Assembly: GCF_000026105.1 (NCBI RefSeq)
Contig: NC_008027.1
Span: forward strand, 5,662,501 to 5,726,500
Origin: Pseudomonas entomophila L48
GTDB lineage: Bacteria; Pseudomonadota; Gammaproteobacteria; Pseudomonadales; Pseudomonadaceae
Length of the DNA: 64,000 nt
Direction of reading: 5' to 3'
Positions 1-8,332 of this stretch are shown here, in pieces. The notes under the pieces were generated by a model. That model did no database searches. It saw only the letters and a list, made by a program, of their open reading frames with translations, and was not told where the DNA came from. The translations under genes were made by a program, and so were the position numbers. Positions within the stretch are counted from its first letter, which is position 1; the number at the start of each line of letters is the position of its first letter.

Positions 1-1327
1 GTTCACGCTGCGCGCCGCCCACGTCGATCACGTAGGCCGCCAGGGCCCAGGTGCCGAAGCCGGCGAGCAGCGCCAGGCCCCAGCCGATGTTGACGCTGCG
101 CACCGCCGACTGCTGGCCGGTGTTGCGCAGGAAGGCGAGGATCGCCGCCAGCACCAGGATTGCTTCCAGGCCCTCGCGCAGCAGGATCAACAGGCCGGAG
201 ATGTAGCTCAGCGACCAGCTCAGGCCATCGCTGCCCAGCAGCTTGGCCGCTTGGGCAAGCTTGATCTTGGCTTCGGCCAGGCGCTGTTCGGCCTGGGCCA
301 ATGGCAAGCCGTCCTGCAACGACTGACGGTAGGCCATCAGGGACTTTTCAGTGTCCTTGCGCACCTGGGTGTCGATGTTGTCGAGCGAGCTTTCCACCAG
401 CTCGAAGCCTTCCAGATACGCCGCCACCGACAGGTCGTAGGCCTGGTCGTGGTCACCAGCGCGGTAGGCCGCCAGGCTCTTGTCCAGGGTGCTGGAGGTG
501 TAGTCGAGCAACTGCGCCGGGCCACGCTTGACCTGCGGCGGCTGGGCGCGCTGGGCGCGGAATGCCGGCACGGCGTCGGCGCCTTCAGTGGTGGCGATTT
601 CGGCGGGTGTCTGCCTGGCCAGGTCGGCGATGTTCCAGGTCTTGTCGCCCTTGGCCGCCTGCGGATCGGCGGTAAAGCTGGCGATGTAAGCAGCCACATC
701 CCAACGCTGGCGCTCGTCGAGTTGGTCGGCGAACGAGGGCATCTCGGTACCATCGATGCCCAAAGTCAGGGTGTTATAGAGGTCGAACAGGCTGAGCTGG
801 TCCAAGCGCTCGGCGTTGCGCAGGTTGGCCGGCGCAGGCTCCAGGCCCACACCCGCAGGGCCGTCGCCCAGCCCGGTGTCGCCATGACAGATCGAGCAAT
901 TCTGCGCATACAGCGCCGCGCCACGGGCCGCGTCCGGGGTGATCACCGGGGCCTGGCTGACTTCATAGGCCACCGCCAGGCGCGCCCCCAACTGGCGGGC
1001 CTGGTGGGCGACGGTACTGCCGTCCTGGCGCTGTTCGATGGCCTGGCGCAGTGCCTGCACGCCCTGCTCCAGCCCGGCGCGCTCGGCATTGGCCGGCAAG
1101 CCTTTGACCAGCTCGGCCAGCAGCGCGCTGAACTCCTGCTGCTCGCGGTATTCCCCCGTGTCCACCACCTTGCCGTCACGCACCGTCGGCGGATAGTCGG
1201 CACCGATGTAGTCCAGCAAGTGCAGGGCCTTGGCCGCATCGGCCGGGGCCTCGGCCAGTGCCAGGGTACTGCCCAGGGCCAGTAGCGGCCACATCAACAA
1301 GGCGAGAAGACAGGAACGGGAAATCAT
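1..1327 (-). CDS. FTR1-family iron permease with N-terminal cytochrome c domain (C-terminus beyond window)
   Basis: The gene reads leftward and runs off the window. The start ATG (complement of 1325-1327) opens a signal peptide (MISRSCLLALLMWPLL...). It is followed by a region typical of Pseudomonas FTR1 fusions and a c-type heme motif CSICH at roughly residue 145. A hydrophobic segment then carries LREGLEAIL, the REGLE-type Fe3+-binding signature of FTR1/EfeU permeases. The family moves ferric iron across the inner membrane. A fused cytochrome domain suggests coupling to electron transfer at the periplasmic face (inference). The remaining membrane helices lie outside the window. Confidence 0.88.
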   Translation of the reverse strand, partial: MISRSCLLALLMWPLLALGSTLALAEAPADAAKALHLLDYIGADYPPTVRDGKVVDTGEYREQQEFSALLAELVKGLPANAERAGLEQGVQALRQAIEQRQDGSTVAHQARQLGARLAVAYEVSQAPVITPDAARGAALYAQNCSICHGDTGLGDGPAGVGLEPAPANLRNAERLDQLSLFDLYNTLTLGIDGTEMPSFADQLDERQRWDVAAYIASFTADPQAAKGDKTWNIADLARQTPAEIATTEGADAVPAFRAQRAQPPQVKRGPAQLLDYTSSTLDKSLAAYRAGDHDQAYDLSVAAYLEGFELVESSLDNIDTQVRKDTEKSLMAYRQSLQDGLPLAQAEQRLAEAKIKLAQAAKLLGSDGLSWSLSYISGLLILLREGLEAILVLAAILAFLRNTGQQSAVRSVNIGWGLALLAGFGTWALAAYVIDVGGAQRE

Positions 1328-1467
1328 GGCCAATCTCGACGGAAATACGAAAGAGAACATTGTTCACTTCCACTTCCCATCGCTCAAGGCTCAGCGGCGG
1401 ATTTCATGAAAAATCTTGCAACATCCGCATTTCAAAGCCTGCTATCCGACTGATGGCACCAAGCGAA

Positions 1468-1484
1468 AAATAAGAACCATTTGG
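1468..1484 (-). promoter_or_regulatory. Possible Fur box upstream of the iron permease
   Basis: An AT-rich stretch read on the minus strand as CCAAATGGTTCTTATTT partly resembles the AATGATAAT-type repeats of Fur boxes. It sits about 140 nt upstream of the iron permease start. The match is imperfect, and its position next to an iron-uptake gene is the main support. Confidence 0.25.
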
Positions 1485-1508
1485 CCATCACATAGCTACC
1501 ACTTTGGG

Positions 1509-1514
1509 TATAAT
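1509..1514 (+). promoter_or_regulatory. -10 element of the lipoprotein operon
   Basis: A perfect TATAAT hexamer in the context TTGGGTATAATCCC lies about 120 nt before the first gene of the lipoprotein operon. No good -35 hexamer is visible at 16-18 nt. A TTGG lies further upstream, so this may be an extended -10 type promoter. Confidence 0.55.
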
Positions 1515-1635
1515 CCCGCGCCGCCTTAATAGCCATTTGCGATCAAGGTGCCTTCATCGAGAGGTTACGGCGATGAACAGAGGGACCTGCCGCCCCCGCC
1601 TGCGCGGCTCAACTGTTTTCAGGGAAAGAAGTCCG

Positions 1636-3027
1636 ATGGTATCCCGCGCCCTAACCTTGGCGACCCTGGTCGTCGCCGTGCAGCTCACAGGCTGCTCGGT
1701 GTTCCGCAGCTACGACAGCGAACTGCAGGAAACCAACCAGCAGCTGGCCGCCGGCAACGTCGACGCCGCCCTCGCCTTGCTGGAAAGCCACAACAAGGGC
1801 GAGCAGAAAGACCTGCTCTACTACTTCGAGAAGGGCGAGCTGCTGCGCTCCAAGGGCGACCTCAAGGGCAGCCAGGACGCCTGGCGCGCAGCTGACAGTG
1901 TGGTATTCCAGTGGGAAGAATCGGTCAAGCTCGACACCGACAAGTACCTGAGCCAGTTCGGCAGCTACCTGGTCAACGACAAGGTCCGCCGCTACGAAGG
2001 CTACGACTACGAAAAAGTCATGCTGACCACGCAGATGGCCCTGAACCTGCTGGCCCAGAACGACTTCGACGGCGCCCGCACCGAAATCAAGAAGACCCAC
2101 GAGCGCGAGGCGGTCATCGCCGAGCTGCGTGACAAGGAATACCTCAAGCGCGAGGAAGAAGCCGAGAAAGAGGGCATCAAGACCGAGTACAAGGACCTGC
2201 AGGGCTACCCGGTCGCCAGCCTCGACGCCCCCGACGTGGTGGGCCTGAAGAACAGCTACCAGAGCGCCTTCAGCCACTACCTGTCCGGTTTCGTCTACGA
2301 AGCCCTGGGCGAGAAAGGCCTGGCCGCGCCGGGCTACCGCAAGGCCGCCGAACTGCGGCCGAAGACCCCGCTGCTGGAGCAGGCCCTGCTCGACCTCGAC
2401 AAGAACAGCGCCAAGCCCGGCGAGAGCGATGTGTTGATCGTGGTGCAGACCGGCCTGGCGCCGGCCCGCGACTCGATTCGCATCCCCCTGCCGCTGCCGA
2501 TCGACAACAACCTGGTGATCACCCCGCTGTCGTTCCCGATCATCAAGGACGACACCTCGACCGCGCACCTGAGCGAGATCCAGCTCAACGACAAGGCCCT
2601 GGCCCTGACCGCGCTGAACAGCACCAGCGCCATGTCGCGCCGCGCCCTGCGCGACGACATGCCCGGCATCATCCTGCGCACCAGTGTGCGCGCCATCAGC
2701 CGCGGCGTGGCGCAGAAAAACCTGAACAAGACCAACCCCATGGCCGGCCTGGTGGTAGGTATCGCCGGCACCGTGCTCGAAGGCGCCGACACCCGCACCT
2801 GGCGCACCCTGCCGAACGAGACCCAGGTCGCCCGGGTACGCCTCAAGCAAGGCGAGCATCACCTGAACCTGCCGTCGAGCCTCGGTGGCACCCAGGTCAC
2901 CGTGAAGGTCGATCGCCCGTACCAGGTGGTCAGCCTGCGTGTGGTCGGCAACCGCGTGTTCGCCGGCGGCCCGGCCGTCGAAGTCGCCCCACAGGCCTCG
3001 GCGCAAGCCGTGGCCAGCCTCAAGTAA
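1636..3027 (+). CDS. COG3014-family envelope lipoprotein
   Basis: A 463-aa protein. I chose the ATG at 1636 because AGGGAAAG lies just upstream and the peptide then begins with a compact lipoprotein signal (MVSRALTLATLVVAVQLTGC, lipid-modified Cys20). An in-frame ATG at 1573 would put 21 polar residues before it. The N-terminal half is helical and TPR-like (LAAGNVDAALALLESHNKG...). The C-terminal half is beta-rich. It is the first gene of a four-gene operon with YcfL-, LpoB- and CsgG-like proteins. The family has no settled biochemical function; an outer-membrane or periplasmic scaffold role is inferred from the neighbours. Confidence 0.85.
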   Translation: MVSRALTLATLVVAVQLTGCSVFRSYDSELQETNQQLAAGNVDAALALLESHNKGEQKDLLYYFEKGELLRSKGDLKGSQDAWRAADSVVFQWEESVKLDTDKYLSQFGSYLVNDKVRRYEGYDYEKVMLTTQMALNLLAQNDFDGARTEIKKTHEREAVIAELRDKEYLKREEEAEKEGIKTEYKDLQGYPVASLDAPDVVGLKNSYQSAFSHYLSGFVYEALGEKGLAAPGYRKAAELRPKTPLLEQALLDLDKNSAKPGESDVLIVVQTGLAPARDSIRIPLPLPIDNNLVITPLSFPIIKDDTSTAHLSEIQLNDKALALTALNSTSAMSRRALRDDMPGIILRTSVRAISRGVAQKNLNKTNPMAGLVVGIAGTVLEGADTRTWRTLPNETQVARVRLKQGEHHLNLPSSLGGTQVTVKVDRPYQVVSLRVVGNRVFAGGPAVEVAPQASAQAVASLK

Positions 3028-3041
3028 GTCAAGGATCGATC

Positions 3042-3410
3042 ATGCGCAGAACATGCCTCGCCCTGGCCGCCGTCGCCCTCCTGGCCGGCTGTGCCACCCC
3101 GCCCCCTGCCCCAGGCAGCGCCGCCAGCAAGGTGGTGACCATGGGCCAGCTGGACAACATCGAGGTCGGCCAGATGCGGGTCGCCCGCGAGAACGGTTTC
3201 CTCACCGTCAACGTGGCGCTGAACAACACCGGCCGCAGCAACCAGACCCTGTACTACCGCTTTGCCTGGCTGGGCAACGACGGCTTCCCGGTGGCTGACG
3301 AAGAGTCCTGGAAGACCCTGCCGCTGTACGGCAAGCAGGCCAAGTACCTGCCCGCCATCGCCCCGACGCCCAAGGCCACCGACTTCCGCCTCGAAGTCCA
3401 CACCCGGTAA
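3042..3410 (+). CDS. YcfL-family (DUF1425) lipoprotein
   Basis: A 122-aa lipoprotein with lipobox LLAGC (Cys17), followed by a small beta-sandwich typical of DUF1425/YcfL (VARENGFLTVNVALNNTG, LYYRFAWLGNDGFPV). It starts 14 nt after the COG3014 gene and precedes the LpoB-like gene by 21 nt, so the genes are probably cotranscribed. In enterobacteria ycfL likewise lies beside lpoB, which supports the assignment. The function of YcfL is not defined. Confidence 0.85.
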   Translation: MRRTCLALAAVALLAGCATPPPAPGSAASKVVTMGQLDNIEVGQMRVARENGFLTVNVALNNTGRSNQTLYYRFAWLGNDGFPVADEESWKTLPLYGKQAKYLPAIAPTPKATDFRLEVHTR

Positions 3411-3431
3411 CCCCTTTCAGGAGCATTTCCC

Positions 3432-4019
3432 ATGTTTGCACGCCTTTCCCTCGCCGCCGTCGCCATCGCCCTGGTCAGCGGCTGCAGCAGCCCTTCCCCG
3501 GTTCTGGGCAGCAAGAACATCAACTACGGCGACAGCAAGGCCGTTGAGCTGATCACCAACGAGTTCGGCTCCACCGACCTGCAGATGATCGCCGAGAGCA
3601 TGACCCGCTCCCTGGCCCAGTCCGGCGTGCTGCACGGCCGCCCGGTGGTGCAGGTATACGACGTGAAGAACAAGACCAGCGAGTACATCGATACCCGCGA
3701 GATCACCACCTCGATCAAGACCCAGTTGATGAAGTCCGGCACCGCCCGCTTCGCCAGCGACAACACCGAGATGCAGAGCCAGGTCGACCAGCTCAAGCTG
3801 CAGAACCAGAGCGGCCTGTACAAGAAGAACACCGTGGCCAAGACCGGCAACATGATCGCCGCCAAGTACCGCCTGGAAGGCTCGATCAGCTCGATCGTCA
3901 AGCGCAGCAGCGACTACAAGGACGTGTTCTACAAGTTCAGCCTGCAGTTGATCGACGTGGAAAGCGGCCTGGCCGAGTGGATGGACGAAAAAGAAATCCG
4001 CAAGACCACGGAGCGCTGA
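3432..4019 (+). CDS. LpoB-like lipoprotein (penicillin-binding protein activator family)
   Basis: A 195-aa lipoprotein with lipobox LVSGC (Cys18), followed by an LpoB/CsgG-N-like domain (residues about 30-190: ELITNEFGSTDLQMIAESM, IDTREITTSIKTQLMKSG, YRLEGSISSIVKRS). In E. coli LpoB reaches from the outer membrane to stimulate PBP1b. Pseudomonas is known to use the unrelated LpoP for that job, so the role here may differ. It lies 3 nt upstream of a second, larger CsgG-like gene, probably translationally linked. Confidence 0.85.
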   Translation: MFARLSLAAVAIALVSGCSSPSPVLGSKNINYGDSKAVELITNEFGSTDLQMIAESMTRSLAQSGVLHGRPVVQVYDVKNKTSEYIDTREITTSIKTQLMKSGTARFASDNTEMQSQVDQLKLQNQSGLYKKNTVAKTGNMIAAKYRLEGSISSIVKRSSDYKDVFYKFSLQLIDVESGLAEWMDEKEIRKTTER

Positions 4020-4022
4020 TCG

Positions 4023-4766
4023 ATGCGTGCATGGATGACCATCATCGGCCTGGCCTGGGCGTTCGGCGCCCAGGCGGCCCCCAAGGTGGCGGTGACCGAC
4101 CTGGCCTACCAGGAGCGGGTGGAGGAGTACATCCACACCGTCGAGGCACAGAACAGCCACCAGTCGAGCCTGTACAGCGCCAGCGGCCAGTCTAGCTACA
4201 GCGAGTACGAGAGCCGCAACAGCTACATCGAGCAGACCGAAGTGCGCAAGTTCGGTGGCGATATCAAGGGTGAGATCCTCAAGAGTGGCCTGTTCCAGCT
4301 GGTCCAGGGCAAGCCCTACACCGCCGGCTCCGAGGAAGACGTGTACGACGTGATCCGCCGGATCAAGAACGGCGCGTTCGAGGGTGCCGACTACGTGCTG
4401 TTCGGCACCCTGTCGGACATCGACTTCCAGGAAGACATCAACGCCCTGGACCACACCGACAGCTTCTCGGCGGTGCTGGGCCTGACGGTGGTCGCCGACT
4501 TCAGCCTGATCAACACCCGCACCTACGAGATCACCTCGGCGTTCACCGCCATGGGCGAAGGGCAGGACACCAAGCTGGTGAAGAGCCGCGACCGCAGCGT
4601 GACGCTGAACCGCCCGCGGGTGGTGCGCGACGTGTCGAAGGCGCTGGGGGAAGATGTGGCGCAGCAGCTGGCTGAACAGCTGGGTGGCTCGGTGCCGGGG
4701 AAAGCCCGGCCGCCGCGGGGGCAGGACAACCTGCCGCCGGATGAGCCGGCGCAAATCCTGCGGTAA
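4023..4766 (+). CDS. CsgG/LpoB-like exported protein
   Basis: A 247-aa protein, the last gene of the lipoprotein operon. The signal peptide (MRAWMTIIGLAWAFGAQA) has no lipobox cysteine, unlike its three neighbours, so it should be soluble in the periplasm. Residues about 20-220 resemble the CsgG/FlgT-type nucleotide-free Rossmann-like fold shared with LpoB (KVAVTDLAYQERVEEY, EVRKFGGDIKGEILKSGLF, DYVLFGTLSDIDFQED). The tail is rich in Pro and Gly. The product probably acts with the upstream LpoB-like lipoprotein; no specific activity can be read from the sequence. Confidence 0.8.
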   Translation: MRAWMTIIGLAWAFGAQAAPKVAVTDLAYQERVEEYIHTVEAQNSHQSSLYSASGQSSYSEYESRNSYIEQTEVRKFGGDIKGEILKSGLFQLVQGKPYTAGSEEDVYDVIRRIKNGAFEGADYVLFGTLSDIDFQEDINALDHTDSFSAVLGLTVVADFSLINTRTYEITSAFTAMGEGQDTKLVKSRDRSVTLNRPRVVRDVSKALGEDVAQQLAEQLGGSVPGKARPPRGQDNLPPDEPAQILR

Positions 4767-4771
4767 TCGTT

Positions 4772-4802
4772 GAAAACGCCCGGTGATCCACCGGGCGTTT
4801 TC
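4772..4802. terminator. Bidirectional intrinsic terminator
   Basis: A perfect 14-bp stem with a 3-nt loop (arms 4772-4785 and 4789-4802) is flanked by AAAA on one side and TTTT on the other. It lies between the lipoprotein operon and the converging DUF3077 gene and can end transcription from both sides. Confidence 0.93.
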
Positions 4803-4822
4803 ATTCAAGCGGGCTCAAATGC

Positions 4823-5071
4823 TCATGTCACCCGATTCATCCCCAACTCCATGTCATCGATCAGCGCCTTGGCCAGCTCGCTGAGAATCCGCGCCGCGCT
4901 CCCGGCCATGCGGTCGTTTTCCATTTCCGCTTCGGTGGTCAGGTGGCGGATGCAACCGAGCAGGACCGACAGCTGGGAAAACGCGTGGTCGAAGGGCACG
5001 CCGGGGCACATCTGGAACAGGTCGAAGGTCGCCTTGCCAGCCGTCTGGGTGGCTTTCAGCTCGTCGGTCAT
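4823..5071 (-). CDS. DUF3077-family small protein
   Basis: An 82-aa protein. The start ATG (complement of 5069-5071) overlaps the stop of the upstream DUF6124 gene as ATGA, so the pair is translationally coupled. The family is small, Pseudomonas-restricted and of unknown role. It shows the usual FDLFQMCPGVPFDHAFSQLSVLLGC pattern in short form (CPGVPFDHA, LLGCIRHL). There is no signal peptide or membrane segment. Longer upstream starts in this frame would read into the DUF6124 coding region and are unlikely. Confidence 0.75.
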   Translation of the reverse strand: MTDELKATQTAGKATFDLFQMCPGVPFDHAFSQLSVLLGCIRHLTTEAEMENDRMAGSAARILSELAKALIDDMELGMNRVT

Positions 5072-5331
5072 GGCTTTGCTCCCTCCGTCATCGTCTGGTC
5101 GTGCAATACCGTCATGAAGCGGCACAGCAGGCGGATGTTCATGCCCATCGCATCGCGCGCACGGCCGGGCTGGCTGTCGAGGAAGACGTTCACGGTTTCG
5201 TGCATGATCAGGCTCAGGGTGTGGAGCATGCTGTGGCATTCGTTGATGCCGAGCGGGGATTGCAGCGCGAGGGGTGGGGGTTCGAAGGGGATCAATGGGG
5301 TGGAAGGTGGATCGGGGACGATCTTTTTCAT
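5068..5331 (-). CDS. DUF6124-family small protein, copy A
   Basis: An 87-aa protein beginning MKKIVPDPPSTPLIP. The opening MKKIVPDPP and its DNA are almost the same as in the second copy at 45841. AGGAGC stands 9 nt before the ATG. The C-terminal half is a short helical bundle (SMLHTLSLIMHETVNVFLDS). It forms a coupled pair with the DUF3077 gene. A structured leader with self-complementary segments precedes it. The function is unknown. Its leader suggests RNA-level control. Confidence 0.8.
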   Translation of the reverse strand: MKKIVPDPPSTPLIPFEPPPLALQSPLGINECHSMLHTLSLIMHETVNVFLDSQPGRARDAMGMNIRLLCRFMTVLHDQTMTEGAKP

Positions 5332-5360
5332 TCTGGAAGCTCCTATTGAAATGCCAGGAA

Positions 5361-5522
5361 CTGCCGTCCTATTCGTCTCACGGAAATGGTGGCAGCAACA
5401 CGCGGGGGTGAGACCCGGGCCAATAGGAAACCCGACCAGGCCGAAGCCTGCCCGCGTGCGGCTGCCATGGAGTGGCATCTATTGATCCAGGGGTCTCAAT
5501 CCCGGTCGCCCGAAAGCGACCC
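5361..5522 (-). ncRNA. Structured leader of the DUF6124 gene, copy A (C4-like candidate)
   Basis: Read on the minus strand the order is as follows. A 6-bp hairpin comes first (GGTCGC/GCGACC, 5504-5521). Segment a1 TGAGACCC (5491-5498) and segment b1 (5451-5466) follow. A 5-bp hairpin CAGGC/GCCTG (5437-5450) comes next. Segment a' GGGTCTCA (5409-5416) is complementary to a1. Segment b' (5391-5406) is complementary to b1 over 14 of 16 positions. Then come a second a copy TGAGAC (5375-5380) and a second short b copy GGCAG (5361-5365). The same order with different bases precedes the second DUF6124 gene. Resemblance to phage C4 antisense RNA is an inference. Confidence 0.65.
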
Positions 5523-5706
5523 GAAGACGTTATGCCTGGGGCATTTCCCCGACAACATCGAAGCTTCCGCAAGGCGCGTAGGATACTTCCGAAGCCAAGA
5601 ATGGCTGAAGGATTTGGTTTCAGATTCGGAAAAGTCGCACGGCACAAGGCAACATAAAACTTCCCTATGGTTTGTTCTTGAGCGACATTTATTTACTGCC
5701 TACGCG

Positions 5707-5941
5707 ATCCTGGGGCTGCTTTGCAGCCCTTTCGCGACACAAGGCCGCTCCCACATGGACTGCGGGAAACATGAGCCTCACTGCAAATCTGTAGGAGCCA
5801 GCCTTGCTGGCGATGCCCGGCAAGGCCGGGCCAGCATCCACAAGTAAGATAGTTTTTCCCACAGGGGAACACGACATCCTGTGGGAGCGGCCTTGCCGAG
5901 GCGTCGGACCGGTCGGAAAGGGCCGCAAAGCGGCCCCGGCA
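5707..5941. repeat. REP cluster downstream of hemY
   Basis: Three REP-type pieces lie in a row: GGGGCTGCTTTGCAGCCC followed by TTTCGCGACACAAGGCCGC (5711-5752), GTAGGAGCCAGCCTTGCTGG (5791-5810), and GTGGGAGCGGCC followed by the hairpin GGGCCGCAAAGCGGCCCC. The last hairpin lies just past the hemY stop and may serve as its terminator, though it has no T-run. The stretch 5541-5706 holds nothing I recognise apart from the probable upstream promoter zone of the DUF6124 operon. Confidence 0.7.
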
Positions 5942-5950
5942 TTTTCTAGC

Positions 5951-7189
5951 TCAGGCGCGTACGCCTTCAGGCAACGGCAACGCCAGCAAACGCTCGTCCA
6001 GCAGCCCCAGCCCTTCCTGGAACAGCTGGTTGCTGCGCTCGGTCTCACCCAGCCCCGCCAGCAGGCGCGCCAGCTCGGCACACGCCTCCGGGTTGCGCTC
6101 CATGCGCAGACTGCTTTCCAGATAATCCCGGGCCTTGCCCCACAGTCGGTTCTGCAAGCTCAGACGGCCGAGAGTAAGCAACAGGCTCGGGTCCTGCGGA
6201 TGCTCCTTCAACCAGCCTTCGGCCGTTTGCAACTGACGCGCCGGATCATCACCCCGCACCAATCCATACAAACGGGCCAGGTGGCTTTCATAAGCGCGTT
6301 TGAGCGCCCCTCGCAGCACCTGTTCGGCTTCACCCTGCGCGCCCACCTGGCGCAACTGCTCGGCATAGGCCAGAACCAACTGGGGCTCCTGACGCTGTGC
6401 GGCGGTGAGTTGCTGCCAGGCACGCTCCAGCGCCTGGCGCGCCGCCTGCGGATCTTCACCGCGGGTCGCCGCCAGCCCCAAGTTCTGCCCCCAGGCACGC
6501 TGCTCAAGGTCAGCCAGTTCATTGGCCGGCAGCACCTTGTGCTTGCGCAGGTCCGGCAGCAGGCGGATCACCGCAGACCAGTCACCGCGTTCCAGATGCA
6601 GCCGCTGCAACAGGCGCAGCACCTGGGCGTTGTTCGGGTAGCGCTCCTGCATGGCCAGCAGGGCTTCCAGGGCCCCATCACTTTCGCCACGGTCCATCTG
6701 CAGCTGGGCATGGGCCAGGGCGATGGCGAGCTCGGCCTGGGGCTGGCGCTCCAGGGCACGCTCCAGCAAGTTGTCGCGGTCTTCGACACGGCCCAGCTCG
6801 TTGGCTGCACGCGCAGCACCGAGGTAATAGAGCAGCGGCTGGCGAGCGGACTCGGCGGCCCGCTGCAGATGGCGCTGGGCACTGGTCCAGCGGCCTTCGG
6901 CCAGGTCCAGCTGGCCTTGCTCGATGGCGATGCGGTCGCGACGAACGCGGTTACGGCGCGACCAGGGGTTGACCACGCCAGTCGACGTCAGCACCAGCCC
7001 GATCAAATAACGCAGCACCAGCAACAGCAGCACGATACCGACCAGCGCGCCCAGTGCGGCCCAAAGGCCGGACTGGTAACGGAAACCGCCATAGGCGATC
7101 AGTACGTAGCCGCTGTGCTTGGCAATGGCGATGCCCAGCGCCGCGGCGATCACGATCGCCAGCACCGCCAGCAGGTAGGCACGTTTCAT
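5951..7189 (-). CDS. hemY: HemY-like inner-membrane TPR protein of heme synthesis
   Basis: A 412-aa protein, the usual length for gammaproteobacterial HemY. Two N-terminal membrane helices (residues about 5-22 and 42-65) are followed by tandem TPR-like helical pairs through the C-terminus (RWTSAQRHLQRAAESARQ, LLYYLGAARAANELGR, DPSLLLTLGRLSLQNR). This protein is not the protoporphyrinogen oxidase also called HemY. It is thought to be a membrane scaffold for late heme enzymes. Its ATG overlaps the hemX stop (ATGA), and it ends the hemC-hemD-hemX-hemY operon. Confidence 0.93.
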   Translation of the reverse strand: MKRAYLLAVLAIVIAAALGIAIAKHSGYVLIAYGGFRYQSGLWAALGALVGIVLLLLVLRYLIGLVLTSTGVVNPWSRRNRVRRDRIAIEQGQLDLAEGRWTSAQRHLQRAAESARQPLLYYLGAARAANELGRVEDRDNLLERALERQPQAELAIALAHAQLQMDRGESDGALEALLAMQERYPNNAQVLRLLQRLHLERGDWSAVIRLLPDLRKHKVLPANELADLEQRAWGQNLGLAATRGEDPQAARQALERAWQQLTAAQRQEPQLVLAYAEQLRQVGAQGEAEQVLRGALKRAYESHLARLYGLVRGDDPARQLQTAEGWLKEHPQDPSLLLTLGRLSLQNRLWGKARDYLESSLRMERNPEACAELARLLAGLGETERSNQLFQEGLGLLDERLLALPLPEGVRA

Positions 7190-8286
7190 GGCTTGGCCCC
7201 CTCGGCCGGGGCCGGCAGGTGACGGCGCTGAATGTAAGCCTGTACGGCCGCCAGGCTCTCGCTCAGGTCAGGGGTCACGACCGACACCGGTTGCTCGGCG
7301 AGCTGGTTGAGGCTGTCGAGCATGGCCTTGCTTTGCGGGTTGTCCGGGTTGAAGTTGGCCAGCAGCACGCTGCGGGCGTCATCCAGCGCCTGGCTGTAGA
7401 CCTTGTCCTGGCCATTGAGCGCCGCCCACTGGGCCTGCTCGATGGTCAGGCTGAGGGCCAGGCGCAGTTGGTTCAACGACTGCCCGGAAAGCAGCGGGCG
7501 CACATTGTCGTCGGCGTTGAACTCGATCTGGAAGTATTTGGAAATCTCGGCCCACCACTGCGACCAGCGGCTGGCGCCATCGCCGTCGGCGGTCAGGGCG
7601 CCCATGGCATCGGCATTGGCGGCGAACTCCGGCGATTGGGCGCTGAGCTGCTGCACCAGTTCACGCTGGGCGGCGAGCTTGAGGAACAGGCCGGTGCGGT
7701 CCGGCTGCTGGGTGCTGTTGAGCGTGGCCAGGCTGCGCGCCAACTGCTCGCGGGCCGCGAAGGCGCCCGGGTCGCTCTGCTCGCGCAGGATTTCGTCGGC
7801 GCCCTCGACCAGGGCCTTGGCGCTGGCGACATCCTGCAACGCCGACAGGCGCAGCGTGGCCAGGCGCAGCAGGTGCTCGGCCTCGGCCAGGCGCCATTCC
7901 TTGCGGCTCTCGCCAAGCACGGTTTCCAACCGCTGGCTCAGGCGCTGCTGATCACCCTGCAGTTGCGCCACCAGGCGGCGACGGTCCTCCAGTTCGCCAG
8001 CTGCCGGCAGGCTGGCCAGTTGCGCGGTCAGCTGCTGCTCGCGTTGCTGCAATGCGTCGGCCCGCTGGGTGAGGGCCTGCAGGTGTTCGCCCTGCCCTTG
8101 CTCGCTGCCCTGCAGCTGGCGTACCTGCAAGACGCCCCAGCCGCCCACGGCGACCCCGGCGGCGCCCACTAACAGGGCCAGCAGTGCCAAGCCATTGCCG
8201 GAGCGTCGGGCGGGCGTGGCGGTGGAAGTTTGCGGCGCGTCTGGCGCCGAGGGCTGTTCCGTGTTGGACAAGACAGTTTCGCTCAC
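7186..8286 (-). CDS. hemX: HemX-family uroporphyrinogen-III C-methyltransferase-like membrane protein
   Basis: A 366-aa protein from a GTG start (complement of 8284-8286). I prefer it because AAGGA lies 9 nt upstream and the peptide MSETVLSNTEQ matches the family start. An in-frame ATG at 8313 is possible. The layout is a cytoplasmic low-complexity tail, one membrane helix (residues about 32-55, LALLALLVGAAGVAVGGWGVL) and a long periplasmic coiled coil (LTQRADALQQREQQLTAQL). Although named a methyltransferase, it lacks the SAM-binding fold of CysG/CobA. It lies between hemD and hemY and overlaps hemY by 4 nt. Confidence 0.9.
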   Translation of the reverse strand: MSETVLSNTEQPSAPDAPQTSTATPARRSGNGLALLALLVGAAGVAVGGWGVLQVRQLQGSEQGQGEHLQALTQRADALQQREQQLTAQLASLPAAGELEDRRRLVAQLQGDQQRLSQRLETVLGESRKEWRLAEAEHLLRLATLRLSALQDVASAKALVEGADEILREQSDPGAFAAREQLARSLATLNSTQQPDRTGLFLKLAAQRELVQQLSAQSPEFAANADAMGALTADGDGASRWSQWWAEISKYFQIEFNADDNVRPLLSGQSLNQLRLALSLTIEQAQWAALNGQDKVYSQALDDARSVLLANFNPDNPQSKAMLDSLNQLAEQPVSVVTPDLSESLAAVQAYIQRRHLPAPAEGAKP

Positions 8287-8332
8287 GTATCCATCCTTTG
8301 CATGGTGGCGCATCGTTCTCTAGCTTAGCGCC

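Noticed and set aside
1573..1635. Earlier start (ATG 1573) for the COG3014 lipoprotein
   Set aside because: It would bury the lipoprotein signal behind 21 polar residues. The ATG at 1636 has its own ribosome site.
1651..4808. Long open frames antisense to the lipoprotein operon (1651-3006 and 3417-4808)
   Set aside because: High-GC DNA gives long antisense frames. The sense strand encodes lipoproteins with clear signal peptides and ribosome sites.
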